Below are positions 16,213 through 24,183 of a DNA stretch of 64,000 bases, one piece after another. The first letter of the stretch is position 1, and each line of letters opens with the position of its first letter. This DNA is from Zestomonas insulae (lineage in GTDB: Bacteria; Pseudomonadota; Gammaproteobacteria; Pseudomonadales; Pseudomonadaceae): the NCBI RefSeq assembly GCF_016901015.1, contig NZ_JAFEUP010000004.1, forward strand, positions 124,001-188,000, read 5' to 3'. The translations under genes were made by a program, and so were the position numbers. The notes beneath the pieces were generated by a model. It searched no databases, was not told the origin of the DNA, and worked only from the letters and a program-made list of their open reading frames with translations.

Positions 16213-18308
16213 TGGACAGCCCCGACGATCTGCCGCTGCCGCCGCTGCGTGAAGACCTGCGCCTCAGCGAGGTTGCCGAGGGCGCCAACGGCGAGCCGGC
16301 GTGGGTGATCCAGGACACGGTGGTCAATCGCTTCTACCGCATCGGCTGGCTGGAGTTCGAGTGCCTGCTGCGCTGGGGCCAGACGCCCCGGCAGATCAGC
16401 ACGCAGATTGCCGAGCAGACCGCGCTCAACCCCGAGCCGAGCCAGGTCCTCGCCTTCCGCCAGTTCCTCGACCAGCACCAACTGCTGCAACCCGGCGCCG
16501 AGGCGGTCGCCCGCCTGCAGGCGCGCAGCGAGGGCATGCAGTTCCTCAGCTGGCGCTGGTGGCTGCACCACTACCTGTTCTTCCGCATTCCGCTGCTGCA
16601 CCCGCAGCGCCACCTGCAACAACTGGCGCGCAGCCTGGACTGGCTGTTCCGCCCGCTCACCGGGCTGCTGGTGGTACTGCTCAGCGTGCTCGGCATCGTT
16701 CTGGTTCTGCACCAGTGGGACACCTTCCGCAATGCGGTGGTCGAGTCCTTCTCCCTCGAAGGCCTGTTCAGCTTTGCCCTGGCGCTGATCGTCGCCAAGA
16801 CCCTGCACGAGCTCGGCCACGCCCTGGTCGCCACCCGCCTCGGCCTCAAGGTCGGGCACATGGGTGTGGCCTTCGTGGTGCTCTGGCCGATGCTCTACAC
16901 CGACACCGGCGAGAGCTGGAAACTGCGCAGCGCACGGCAGCGCCTGGCGATCGCCTCCGCCGGCATCCTTACCGAGCTGTCGATCGCCGGCCTGGCGACC
17001 CTCGGCTGGGCGCTCTGCGATCCCGGCTCGCTGCGCAACGCCCTGCTCTACCTGGCGACCACCAGTTGGGTGCTGTCGCTGGCTCTCAACGCGAGCCCGT
17101 TCATGCGCTTCGACGGCTATTTCATCCTCTCCGACCTGCTCGACTTCCCCAACCTGCACGAGCGCTCCTCGGCACTCGCACGGGTCAGCCTGCGCCGCCT
17201 GCTGCTCGGCCTCGACGAGGACTGGCCGGAGCCGTTCAGCCCACCGCAGCGACGCCTGCTGGTGGCGTTCGCGATTGCCACCTGGCTGTATCGCCTGGTG
17301 CTGTTCTTCGGGATCGCCATCGCCGTGTACCTGCTGTTCTTCAAACTGCTCGGCATCATGCTGTTCGCCGTGGAAATCGCCTGGTTCATCGTCATGCCCA
17401 TCGCCCGTGAGCTGAAACACTGGTGGCAGCAGCGCGGGCAGATCCGCGCCAACCGCCGCACGCTGTTCTGGTGCGGCCTCGCCGCGTTGCTGCTGCTCCT
17501 CGCCCTGCCCTGGCGGGTGCAGATTCATGCCGTTGGCGTGGCCCGCGCCGAGCAACAGCTGCGGGTCTACGCGCCCTTCCCCGCGCAGCTGCAATCGATC
17601 CGCCCGGCCGGCCGGGTGACCGCCGGCGACACCCTGATCGTGCTGGACGAGCCGGATATCGCCTCGCGGCTGCGCAGCAGCGAGGCCAGCGTGCGCAGTT
17701 ACGAGGCGCGCCTGGCCGGGCTGATTGCAGACCCTGCCGGCCTAGGCGAACAGGCCGCGACCCGCAGCCGGCTTGGCGTGCAGTTCGAGGAAGCCCGCGC
17801 GGCACGCTCAGAGATCGCCCGACTGAAACTGCAGGCGCCGTTCGCCGGGCGCTGGTCGGACGTCAACCCGGACTGGCGCAACGGCCAGTGGGTGCGCAAT
17901 CGCGAGCTGCTCGGCGTGCTGATCGAGCCCAGCCGCTGGCAGGTCGACGCCTATGTCGATCAGGATCAGGTTCACCGCCTGCAGACGGGAAACCACGTGC
18001 GCTTCTACCCGGAAGGCGATCCGCAGCCGATTGACGGCCGGGTGCTCGATATCGGCAGCACCCGGGTCAACCAACTCGAGCACCCGATGCTGTCCTCGCG
18101 CCTCGGCGGGCCGCTGGCGGTTTCGGCAAAGAGTGAGGCGCTGATCCCGACCAACGCGGTGTTCCATGTGCTAGTCCAACTCGACGCGCCGACGCCGGCG
18201 CTGCGCGAAACCCGCGGACGGCTGCAGATCGATGGCGCGCGGCGCAGCCTGCTTGCCGATGGCGCGACGCAGCTGCTCGCCGTGCTGCTGCGCGAAAGCG
18301 GCTTCTGA
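16212..18308 (+). CDS. PqqD-like / site-2 protease (M50) / HlyD fusion protein
   Basis: This 698-residue inner-membrane protein starts at the ATG that overlaps the previous stop (TGATG). Residues about 30-95 look like a PqqD-type winged domain (VNRFYRIGWLEFECLLRWG), a fold that binds peptide leaders in RiPP systems. A multi-span M50 core follows, with HELGH at 199-203 and NASPFMRFDG at 293-302; these match both halves of the zinc site of site-2 proteases (HExxH and NxxPxxxxDG). After a further membrane segment (about 435-450) there is a HlyD-like periplasmic part to the C-terminus. All key residues are present, so proteolysis is expected. In this operon it takes the position an ABC transporter would have in a type I system. 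A bidirectional terminator follows. Confidence 0.85.
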   Translation: MDSPDDLPLPPLREDLRLSEVAEGANGEPAWVIQDTVVNRFYRIGWLEFECLLRWGQTPRQISTQIAEQTALNPEPSQVLAFRQFLDQHQLLQPGAEAVARLQARSEGMQFLSWRWWLHHYLFFRIPLLHPQRHLQQLARSLDWLFRPLTGLLVVLLSVLGIVLVLHQWDTFRNAVVESFSLEGLFSFALALIVAKTLHELGHALVATRLGLKVGHMGVAFVVLWPMLYTDTGESWKLRSARQRLAIASAGILTELSIAGLATLGWALCDPGSLRNALLYLATTSWVLSLALNASPFMRFDGYFILSDLLDFPNLHERSSALARVSLRRLLLGLDEDWPEPFSPPQRRLLVAFAIATWLYRLVLFFGIAIAVYLLFFKLLGIMLFAVEIAWFIVMPIARELKHWWQQRGQIRANRRTLFWCGLAALLLLLALPWRVQIHAVGVARAEQQLRVYAPFPAQLQSIRPAGRVTAGDTLIVLDEPDIASRLRSSEASVRSYEARLAGLIADPAGLGEQAATRSRLGVQFEEARAARSEIARLKLQAPFAGRWSDVNPDWRNGQWVRNRELLGVLIEPSRWQVDAYVDQDQVHRLQTGNHVRFYPEGDPQPIDGRVLDIGSTRVNQLEHPMLSSRLGGPLAVSAKSEALIPTNAVFHVLVQLDAPTPALRETRGRLQIDGARRSLLADGATQLLAVLLRESGF

Positions 18309-18328
18309 TCTGCATTTCCTGTGCACAA

Positions 18329-18360
18329 AAAGAAGCCGGGCGCTCGGGCCCGGCTTCTTT
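18329..18360. terminator. Bidirectional intrinsic terminator
   Basis: A perfect 13-bp stem (18329-18341 with 18348-18360) encloses a 6-nt loop. The stem starts with AAA and ends with TTT, so it works on both strands. It lies between the convergent protease-fusion gene and the sulfatase gene. Confidence 0.85.
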
Positions 18361-18379
18361 GCTGCTGCGACGCCTGCGC

Positions 18380-19945
18380 TTAGTTGGCAGGCGGCGACAG
18401 TTTCTGCAGCTTCATCATCGCCTGCTTCACTGCCAGGCTCTGGTAGCTGATGTTGGCCGGATTCAGGTTGACGCCTTCCTGGAACGGATAGCCCGGGATG
18501 GTCGCCAAGAACTTCTGCACCTGCGCCTGTACCGGGACGAACAGCCACAGCTGGTCGGCTGCCCAGCGGGTGGACATCGACGAATCCTTGCGCGCGGTCT
18601 CGAACGGATCGGCCTTGAGGTTGGTGACGGTCGGGAAGTTGGTGACGTTGCGGGTCGCCGAGGCGATCGAGCCGTCGATGGTGGCGAAGTTCACCTTCCA
18701 GTCCTTCCAGCGCAGGGCATTCAGCTCACCGCCCATACCGAAGTAGAAGTACTCCTCGCGCGGGCTGTCCTTGGCTTCACCCTTGAAGAACGGCATGAAG
18801 TTGTATCCGTCCAGGTGCACCTTGAACTGCTTGCCATTCAACTGACTGCCCTTGGCCATGTCGGCCACCAGGGTGCTGTCGCCGGCGGCAGCCGCCAGGG
18901 TCGGCATCCAGTCGTTGTGGGCGATCATGTTGTTGAAGCGGCTGCCCGGCTTGATCACCTTCGGCCATTTGACCAGCAGCGGCACGCGGTGACCGCCTTC
19001 ATAGCTGCCACCCTTCTCGCCGTGGAACGGCGTGCTGCCGGCGTCCGGCCAACTGGCCTTCTGCGCGCCGTTGTCGGTGGTGTAGATGACGATGGTGTTG
19101 TCGGCGATGCCCAGCTCATCGAGCTTGTTGAGTAGCTGACCGATCTGCCCGTCGTGCTCGACCATCCCATCCGGGTACAGGCCGATACCGGTCTTGCCGT
19201 CGGACTCTTTTTTCAGGTGGGTCCAGACGTGCATGCGCGTGCTGTTGAACCAGATGAAGAAGGGTTTGTCGGCCTTGTGCGCCTTGTCGATGAAATTCTC
19301 GGTGGCCTGGACGAACTCGTCGTCGATGGTTTCCATGCGCTTGCGGGTCAGCGGGCCGGTGTCCTCGATCTTGCCGTCGGCGTAGGAGTGGATCACCCCA
19401 CGCGGGCCGTACTTTTTGCGGAATTCCGGGTCTTTCGGGTAGTAGTAGGTCTCCGGCTCTTCCTCGGCGTTCATGTGGTAGAGGTTGCCGAAGAACTCGT
19501 CGAAACCATGCTTGGTTGGCAGGTGCTTGTCGCGGTCGCCGAGGTGGTTCTTGCCGAACTGGCCGGTGGTGTAACCCTGCTGCTTCATCACATCGCCGAT
19601 GGTCGGCGCCCACTCGGGGATGCCGTGTTCGGAGCCGGGCATGCCGATGGTCAGCAGGCCGGTGCGGAACGGGTGTTCGCCGAGGATGAACGCCGAGCGA
19701 CCGGCGGTGCAGGACTGCTCGCCGTAAGCGTGGGTGAACAGCGCACCTTCGTTGGCGATGCGGTCGATGTTCGGCGTTTCGTAGCCCATCATCCCCTGGT
19801 TGTAGGCGCTCAGGTTGTAGTAGCCCACGTCGTCGCCAAAGATCACCAGGATGTTCGGCTGGTCCGCCGCGCTGGCGGCAAAGCTGCCGGTCAGCAAGGC
19901 CGCGGCCAGGGCCAGTCCCGGCAGGCGTTTCCCTAAACGAGTCAT
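18380..19945 (-). CDS. Secreted type I sulfatase (arylsulfatase family)
   Basis: This 521-residue exported sulfatase has a Sec signal (cleavage likely after AASA near residue 26). It carries the metal-binding start NILVIFGDD (Asp38, Asp39) and the sulfatase signature SCTAGRS, in which Cys79 would be oxidised to formylglycine (C-x-A-x-R variant of C-x-P-x-R). Type I sulfatases hydrolyse sulfate esters, releasing an alcohol or phenol plus sulfate; the substrate cannot be read from the sequence. Terminators on both sides make it a monocistronic unit. An AAnAAnAA motif sits directly upstream of its ribosome site. Next to a catabolic island for alcohols and acids, removal of sulfate from a sulfated growth substrate is an attractive but unproven role. 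Its maturase is not in the window. Confidence 0.88.
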   Translation of the reverse strand: MTRLGKRLPGLALAAALLTGSFAASAADQPNILVIFGDDVGYYNLSAYNQGMMGYETPNIDRIANEGALFTHAYGEQSCTAGRSAFILGEHPFRTGLLTIGMPGSEHGIPEWAPTIGDVMKQQGYTTGQFGKNHLGDRDKHLPTKHGFDEFFGNLYHMNAEEEPETYYYPKDPEFRKKYGPRGVIHSYADGKIEDTGPLTRKRMETIDDEFVQATENFIDKAHKADKPFFIWFNSTRMHVWTHLKKESDGKTGIGLYPDGMVEHDGQIGQLLNKLDELGIADNTIVIYTTDNGAQKASWPDAGSTPFHGEKGGSYEGGHRVPLLVKWPKVIKPGSRFNNMIAHNDWMPTLAAAAGDSTLVADMAKGSQLNGKQFKVHLDGYNFMPFFKGEAKDSPREEYFYFGMGGELNALRWKDWKVNFATIDGSIASATRNVTNFPTVTNLKADPFETARKDSSMSTRWAADQLWLFVPVQAQVQKFLATIPGYPFQEGVNLNPANISYQSLAVKQAMMKLQKLSPPAN

Positions 19946-19958
19946 AGTGCGCGCTCCG

Positions 19959-19966
19959 TTATTGTT
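19959..19966 (-). promoter_or_regulatory. Hfq/Crc (CA) motif upstream of sulfatase SD
   Basis: The minus strand reads AACAATAA, matching the AAnAAnAA pattern bound by Hfq with Crc in Pseudomonas carbon catabolite repression. It ends 1 nt before the GGAG ribosome site at 19957-19954. Binding there would block translation. Confidence 0.5.
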
Positions 19967-20032
19967 TTCACGCTGATTGAAAAAGTATCCGCCCAGCTTG
20001 GCTGCCGGCAGTGGCGGAAGCGGGTGTAGCGG

Positions 20033-20058
20033 AAAAAAGCCGGGCCCGAGGGCCCGGC
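20033..20058 (-). terminator. Intrinsic terminator of the acyl-CoA dehydrogenase pair
   Basis: On the minus strand an 8-bp perfect GC stem (20058-20051 with 20046-20039, loop of 4 nt) is followed by six T residues. It lies 27 bp after the stop of the acyl-CoA dehydrogenase gene. Confidence 0.88.
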
Positions 20059-20084
20059 GAGGACAACAGGAATTGCCGTGGCGA

Positions 20085-21218
20085 TCAGGCCACGTTCATC
20101 AGGCGACCGTAGGCGCGCAGGTGATGGTCGTCGTCGCCGAACTGGCGGGCGACCATCAGCAGGTGCTTGGCGTGGTGCGACAGCACGTATTCCCAGGTCA
20201 GGCCGATACCGCCGTGCAACTGGATGCCCTGGTCGGCGATGAAGCGTGCCGCGCGGCTGACGATGAACTTGGCGGCAGCCAGGGTACGGCTGCGCTCGTC
20301 GCTGTCCGGCGCGTCGGCCACGCAGGCAGCCAGGATGGTCATCGAGGTGGCTTGATCCAGTTCGATGCGCATGTCGACCATGCGGTGCTGCAGGGCCTGG
20401 AAGCGACCGATCACCTGACCGAACTGCTTACGGGTTTTCAGGTAGTCGAGAGTCAGCTGGCACGCCGCTTCCATGCTGCCGAGCGCTTCGGCGCACTGTG
20501 CGGCGATGGCGCGGCCCTGCTGGTAGCGCAGCGCGGCCAGCGCCTGGCCCGCTTCGCCGAGCAGCGTGGCGCTGGCGTTGTCGAGGTACAACTCACAAGC
20601 CTTGCGGGCGTCGATGGTCGGATACGCGCGACGCTCGACACCGGCGCTGCGCGGGTCGACCAGGAACAGGCTGACGCCCGCCTCGTCACGCGACTCGCCG
20701 CTGCTGCGTGCCGAAACCAGCAGCAGCCCGGCGCTGTGGCCACCGACCACGGCGGTCTTGCGGCCGCTCAACTGCCAGCCGCCATTGGCCGCCACCGCGC
20801 GGGTCTGCACGTCGTGCAGCTGGTAGTGGCTCTGCGGCTCGTCGAGGGCCACGGCCAGTTGCAGCTCGGCGCTGGCCACCTGCGGCAGCAGCTCACTTTT
20901 CTGCGCAGCGCTGCCGAGCTGGTTGATCAGCCCGCCGGCGAAGATCACCGAGTACAGGTAGGGTTCCAGGCACAGGCCGCGGCCCAGTTCGGTGGTGATC
21001 AGCATGCTGTCCACACCGTTGCCGCCGAAACCGCCGAACTCCTCGGCGAACGGCACCGAGGTCAGGCCCAGCTCGCCGAGCTGCGCCCAGAATTCGGCGC
21101 TGAAACCGGCTTCGCTCTTGAGTAGCGCCTCGCGTTGCTCGAAGCCGTAGGCGTCACGCACCAGGCGCGCCGCGGTGTCCTGCAGCATCTGCTGCTCTTC
21201 TGTCAGTTTGAAGTCCAT
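20085..21218 (-). CDS. Acyl-CoA dehydrogenase, small-type subunit of heteromeric pair 1
   Basis: This 377-residue acyl-CoA dehydrogenase family protein keeps the FAD-contact motif RKQFG (in KTRKQFGQVIGRFQALQHR) and the C-terminal QLHGGIGLT motif. It lacks the GYSEPxxGSDL substrate/FAD signature found in its neighbour. The gene follows that neighbour by 10 nt, and a strong terminator lies downstream, so the two form one unit. Pairs like this are known from actinobacterial steroid side-chain degradation (FadE26-27, FadE28-29), where two different subunits form an alpha2beta2 enzyme that introduces the alpha-beta double bond in bulky acyl-CoAs. That this is a heteromer is inferred from the split motifs. 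The substrate is unknown. Confidence 0.85.
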   Translation of the reverse strand: MDFKLTEEQQMLQDTAARLVRDAYGFEQREALLKSEAGFSAEFWAQLGELGLTSVPFAEEFGGFGGNGVDSMLITTELGRGLCLEPYLYSVIFAGGLINQLGSAAQKSELLPQVASAELQLAVALDEPQSHYQLHDVQTRAVAANGGWQLSGRKTAVVGGHSAGLLLVSARSSGESRDEAGVSLFLVDPRSAGVERRAYPTIDARKACELYLDNASATLLGEAGQALAALRYQQGRAIAAQCAEALGSMEAACQLTLDYLKTRKQFGQVIGRFQALQHRMVDMRIELDQATSMTILAACVADAPDSDERSRTLAAAKFIVSRAARFIADQGIQLHGGIGLTWEYVLSHHAKHLLMVARQFGDDDHHLRAYGRLMNVA

Positions 21219-21228
21219 GATCCGCCCC

Positions 21229-22425
21229 TTACAGCTCGAGAATCATCTTGGCGATGATGTTCTTCTGGATTTCGTTGGAACCGCCGTAGACCGAGGCCTT
21301 GCGCGAGTCGAGGTACTGGGACGCCGCGGAGGCGCTGCAGTCGCTGTGCAGCGGCGCGACGTCGGCGCCGAACTCCAACTCGTCTTCGAGCAACGGCATC
21401 GAATAGCTGCCGACCGCCTTGCTGATCAGGTAGGCGATCTGCTGACGCAGTTCGGTGCCGCGGATCTTCAGGATCGAGCTTTCCGCGCCCGGCACGCCGC
21501 CTTCGCGGGCCGCGGCGAGGATGCGCAGGTTGCTGGTTTCCAGCGCCATCATCTGGATGTCCAGTTCGGCGAGTTGCGCGCGGAACAGCGGGTCTTCGGC
21601 CAGTGGCTGGCCGTTGTACTGCTCTTCGCGGGCGACTTTCTTCAGGCGGGTCAGCCAGGCCTTGGTCTGGCCGATGCCGGCGATGCTGGTGCGTTCGTGG
21701 GTCAGCAGGTACTTGGCGCAGGTCCAGCCCTGGTTCTCCTCGCCGACCAGGTTCTCCACCGGTACGCGCACGTTGTCGAGGAACACCTCGTTGACGTCGT
21801 GCTCGCCGTCCAGGGTGATGATCGGTCGTACGGTGATGCCCGGGGTCTTCATGTCGATCAGCAGGAAGCTGATGCCGCGCTGCTGCTGCGCCTCGGGATC
21901 GGTGCGCACCAGGCAGAACATCCAGTCGGCCCAGTGGGCGGTGGTGGTCCAGGTCTTCTGGCCATTGACCACGTAATGGTCGCCGTCACGCACCGCACGG
22001 GTCTTCAGCGAGGCTAGGTCGGAACCGGCGCCCGGCTCGGAATAGCCCTGGCACCACCAGTCGTCACTGTTGAGAATCCCAGGCAGGAAGCGCGCTTTCT
22101 GCGCCTCGGTGCCGAATTTGATGATCACCGGGGCGACCATCTTGGCGCCGAATGGCACCACGCGCGGCGCGCCGGCAGCGAAGCACTCCTCGTCGAAAAT
22201 ATGCTTCTGCACCACGCTCCAGTCGGTGCCGCCGTACTCGGCCGGCCAGCCCGGAGCCAGCCAGCCACGCGCGCTCAGGGCACGCATCCACTGGACGCTC
22301 TGCTCTTTGCTGAAACGTTTGCCTTGCAGCCCGCGCTGGGCGGTTTCGGCCGGCAGCTGGTCGCGCAGGAAGGCCCGGACTTCGTCGCGGAAGGCGAGCT
22401 CTTCAGGCGTGAATTGGATGTCCAT
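21229..22425 (-). CDS. Acyl-CoA dehydrogenase, large-type subunit of heteromeric pair 1
   Basis: A 398-residue product starts at MDIQF (ATG at 22425), 8 nt after an AGGA site; the frame is open 15 nt further upstream. It has the acyl-CoA dehydrogenase signature GYSEPGAGSDLASLKTRA, VNGQKTWTT, and the C-terminal VYGGSNEIQKNIIAK stretch. It lacks the RKxFG and HGGxGxT motifs, which its downstream partner carries. The upstream 196-bp gap contains a CA motif, two inverted repeats and a stem-loop, so this gene probably begins its own transcription unit. A role in dehydrogenating a bulky or branched acyl-CoA is inferred from the family. Confidence 0.86.
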   Translation of the reverse strand: MDIQFTPEELAFRDEVRAFLRDQLPAETAQRGLQGKRFSKEQSVQWMRALSARGWLAPGWPAEYGGTDWSVVQKHIFDEECFAAGAPRVVPFGAKMVAPVIIKFGTEAQKARFLPGILNSDDWWCQGYSEPGAGSDLASLKTRAVRDGDHYVVNGQKTWTTTAHWADWMFCLVRTDPEAQQQRGISFLLIDMKTPGITVRPIITLDGEHDVNEVFLDNVRVPVENLVGEENQGWTCAKYLLTHERTSIAGIGQTKAWLTRLKKVAREEQYNGQPLAEDPLFRAQLAELDIQMMALETSNLRILAAAREGGVPGAESSILKIRGTELRQQIAYLISKAVGSYSMPLLEDELEFGADVAPLHSDCSASAASQYLDSRKASVYGGSNEIQKNIIAKMILEL

Positions 22426-22443
22426 CGAGGAGTTCCTCACTCG

Positions 22444-22451
22444 TTGTTGTT
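22444..22451 (-). promoter_or_regulatory. Hfq/Crc (CA) motif upstream of acyl-CoA dehydrogenase
   Basis: The minus strand reads AACAACAA, followed 6 nt later by the AGGA ribosome site of the gene starting at 22425. It matches AAnAAnAA. Confidence 0.5.
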
Positions 22452-22514
22452 GGGGCGCCGCGGGCGCCGACTTCGATGTGGGCCAGGCGACAATGGCCTG
22501 AGCACAAGATGCGA

Positions 22515-22537
22515 GCGGATCGAAGTATCCGATCCGC
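22515..22537. promoter_or_regulatory. Inverted repeat, operator-like
   Basis: Two perfect 8-bp arms (22515-22522 GCGGATCG and 22530-22537) are separated by 7 bp, 90-112 bp upstream of the acyl-CoA dehydrogenase start. The spacing suits a dimeric repressor or activator. No matching regulator can be named. Confidence 0.35.
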
Positions 22538-22548
22538 CGCCGGTGATG

Positions 22549-22568
22549 GCTCTAGTCCGTTTAGAGCA
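22549..22568. promoter_or_regulatory. Second inverted repeat upstream of acyl-CoA dehydrogenase pair 1
   Basis: GCTCTA (22549-22554) and TAGAGC (22563-22568) form perfect 6-bp arms around an 8-bp spacer. The embedded CTAG is rare in GC-rich Pseudomonas DNA. Confidence 0.3.
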
Positions 22569-22582
22569 ATTTGCCGACTCAC

Positions 22583-22616
22583 CCCTGGCTGGTCCCTTCA
22601 GCGGGCAGCCAGGGGC
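22583..22616 (-). terminator. Stem-loop after the thiolase-fold gene
   Basis: A perfect 10-bp stem (22583-22592 with 22607-22616) has a 14-nt loop and begins 6 bp after the stop codon of the thiolase-fold gene. There is no T tract, so it may be a weak terminator or an mRNA 3'-end stabiliser. Confidence 0.4.
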
Positions 22617-22621
22617 GATCC

Positions 22622-23776
22622 TCAGAGCGCGGCGGCGCTGCCGAGGAAGGCGGTGACCTGGCTGGACAGCGTGCCGCCGTTGCCATGCAGCAGGGCGATA
22701 TCGCAGCTGTCGAGCTGACGGTCGCCGGCCTGGCCACGAATCTGCGTCGCCGCCTCGAGGATCAGGAACATCCCGTACATGCCCGGGTGCACGCAGGACA
22801 GGCCGCCACCGTTGGTGTTCACCGCTAGCTTGCCGCCGGGGGCGATGTGCCCGCCTTCGACGAAGCGACCGCCCTCGCCCTTCGGACAGAAGCCGAGGTC
22901 TTCGAGGAACAGGATGGTGTTGATGGTGAAGGCGTCGTAGAGCATCACCAGGTCGACGTCGGCGTGCGTCACCCCGGCCATTTGCATGGCCCGTGGGCAG
23001 CTTTCCGAGGCGGCGGTGACGGTCAGATCGGGCATCGCCTGAATCGAGCGGTGCCACTGCGCGCCGGCCGCGCCGAGGAAGTACACCGGCTTGTTCGGCA
23101 AGTCGCGGGCCCGGTCGGCGCGCACCAGGACGCAGGCGCCGGCGCCGTCGGTGACCAGGCAGCAGTCCGCCGAGCTGAGCGGATCGCTGACCATGCGGCT
23201 GGCCAGCACGTCATCGATGCTCAGCGGGCCGCGGGCGAACGCCTCAGGGTTGAGGTTGGCCCAGCCGCGCGCGGCCACCGCCACTTCGGCGAGCTGTTCG
23301 CGCGTGGTGCCGTATTGGTGCATATGCCGGCTCGCGGCGAGGCCATAGGCGGTGATCGGATGGCGCGGGTTGTAGAAGGTTTCATGCCATTGCGGCTCGC
23401 TCATCGACACCAGGCGACCACCGCCGGCGGTGCGCTGGTTGGAGCCGTAGCAGATCAACGCCGCGCTGCACAGGCCTGATTCCAGCGCCATGGTGGCCTG
23501 CAGCAGGTGCATCTCGAAGCTCGAACCGCCGACGTTGGGACCGCCGACGAACTTCGGCTTGATGCCCAGGTACTCGCAGGCCGACAGGGTCGGGAAGGCA
23601 TGCGAGCTGGTGGCGCAGAACACCCCGTCGATATCCGAGAGCTGCAGGCCGGCGTCGGCGATGGCCTTCAGTGACGCCTGGCCGAGCAGATCGAGGGCGC
23701 TGAAGCCGTGCGCTTCACCGATGCCGGCGCTACCGATGCCGACGATGGCGGACTTGCCGCGGTAAGCCTGACTCAT
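22622..23776 (-). CDS. Thiolase-fold lipid-transfer-type protein lacking the nucleophilic Cys (candidate retro-aldolase)
   Basis: This 384-residue protein has the SCP2/Ltp thiolase fold. At the place of the usual catalytic cysteine (NxxCxSG) it reads NVGGSSFEMH (81-90), so the nucleophile is missing. The later motifs are VHPGMYG (His330, Tyr334) and LLHGNGG (His354). The same loss is known in Ltp2-type aldolases, which split 17-hydroxy steroid side-chain CoA esters into a ketone and propionyl-CoA and need a DUF35 partner. The gene upstream encodes a DUF35 protein and overlaps this one by 4 bp (ATGA), which supports that reading. It could instead be a non-catalytic thiolase homologue. A retro-aldolase function is inferred, not shown. 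Confidence 0.82.
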   Translation of the reverse strand: MSQAYRGKSAIVGIGSAGIGEAHGFSALDLLGQASLKAIADAGLQLSDIDGVFCATSSHAFPTLSACEYLGIKPKFVGGPNVGGSSFEMHLLQATMALESGLCSAALICYGSNQRTAGGGRLVSMSEPQWHETFYNPRHPITAYGLAASRHMHQYGTTREQLAEVAVAARGWANLNPEAFARGPLSIDDVLASRMVSDPLSSADCCLVTDGAGACVLVRADRARDLPNKPVYFLGAAGAQWHRSIQAMPDLTVTAASESCPRAMQMAGVTHADVDLVMLYDAFTINTILFLEDLGFCPKGEGGRFVEGGHIAPGGKLAVNTNGGGLSCVHPGMYGMFLILEAATQIRGQAGDRQLDSCDIALLHGNGGTLSSQVTAFLGSAAAL

Positions 23777-24165
23777 GCCTGGTTTCCTTCGATCAGATCA
23801 AACACCACGCCGGCCACCCCGTCCTGCTCGATGATCCGCGCCTTGACGCGGCTGCCGATTGGCGCCGTCTCCAGGCCTTCGATGCGCGACATCATGCGTA
23901 CGCCCTCGTCGAGATCGATCAGCGCGACGTTCTTGCTGCCGGTACGCGCACGGTTGACGGTGATCGCGTAAATGCTGCCGGTACCTTTGGCCGGCACCCA
24001 TTCCAGGTCGGTCTCGCCGGTGCCGGGAATCGCCACGCGCGGATAGAACACGTAGCGCCCGGTGGACTGGCTGCGCTGCAGCATGAAGCGGCCTTCTTGC
24101 AGGAAACGTTGGTACTGCGCCTCGGGCCCGACCGGGCTGGCGGCTGGCTGCTCATTCGCTGCCAT
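23773..24165 (-). CDS. DUF35 OB-fold protein, zinc-ribbon cysteines absent
   Basis: This 130-residue protein has the DUF35 layout: an N-terminal rubredoxin-like part (GRFMLQRSQSTGRYVFYPR ... DLEWV) followed by an OB-fold (SIYAITVNRA, VALIDLDEG, VKARI). Family members usually bind zinc through four cysteines, but this protein has no cysteine at all; the expected positions are Ser, Thr or Gly. DUF35 proteins act as obligate partners of thiolase-like enzymes by capping the acyl-CoA site. Its stop overlaps the start of the thiolase-fold gene (ATGA), so a stable one-to-one complex is likely. It appears to head a short unit, with the thioesterase gene 18 bp upstream. Confidence 0.82.
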   Translation of the reverse strand: MAANEQPAASPVGPEAQYQRFLQEGRFMLQRSQSTGRYVFYPRVAIPGTGETDLEWVPAKGTGSIYAITVNRARTGSKNVALIDLDEGVRMMSRIEGLETAPIGSRVKARIIEQDGVAGVVFDLIEGNQA

Positions 24166-24183
24166 GGGGTACTCCTGATTGAT

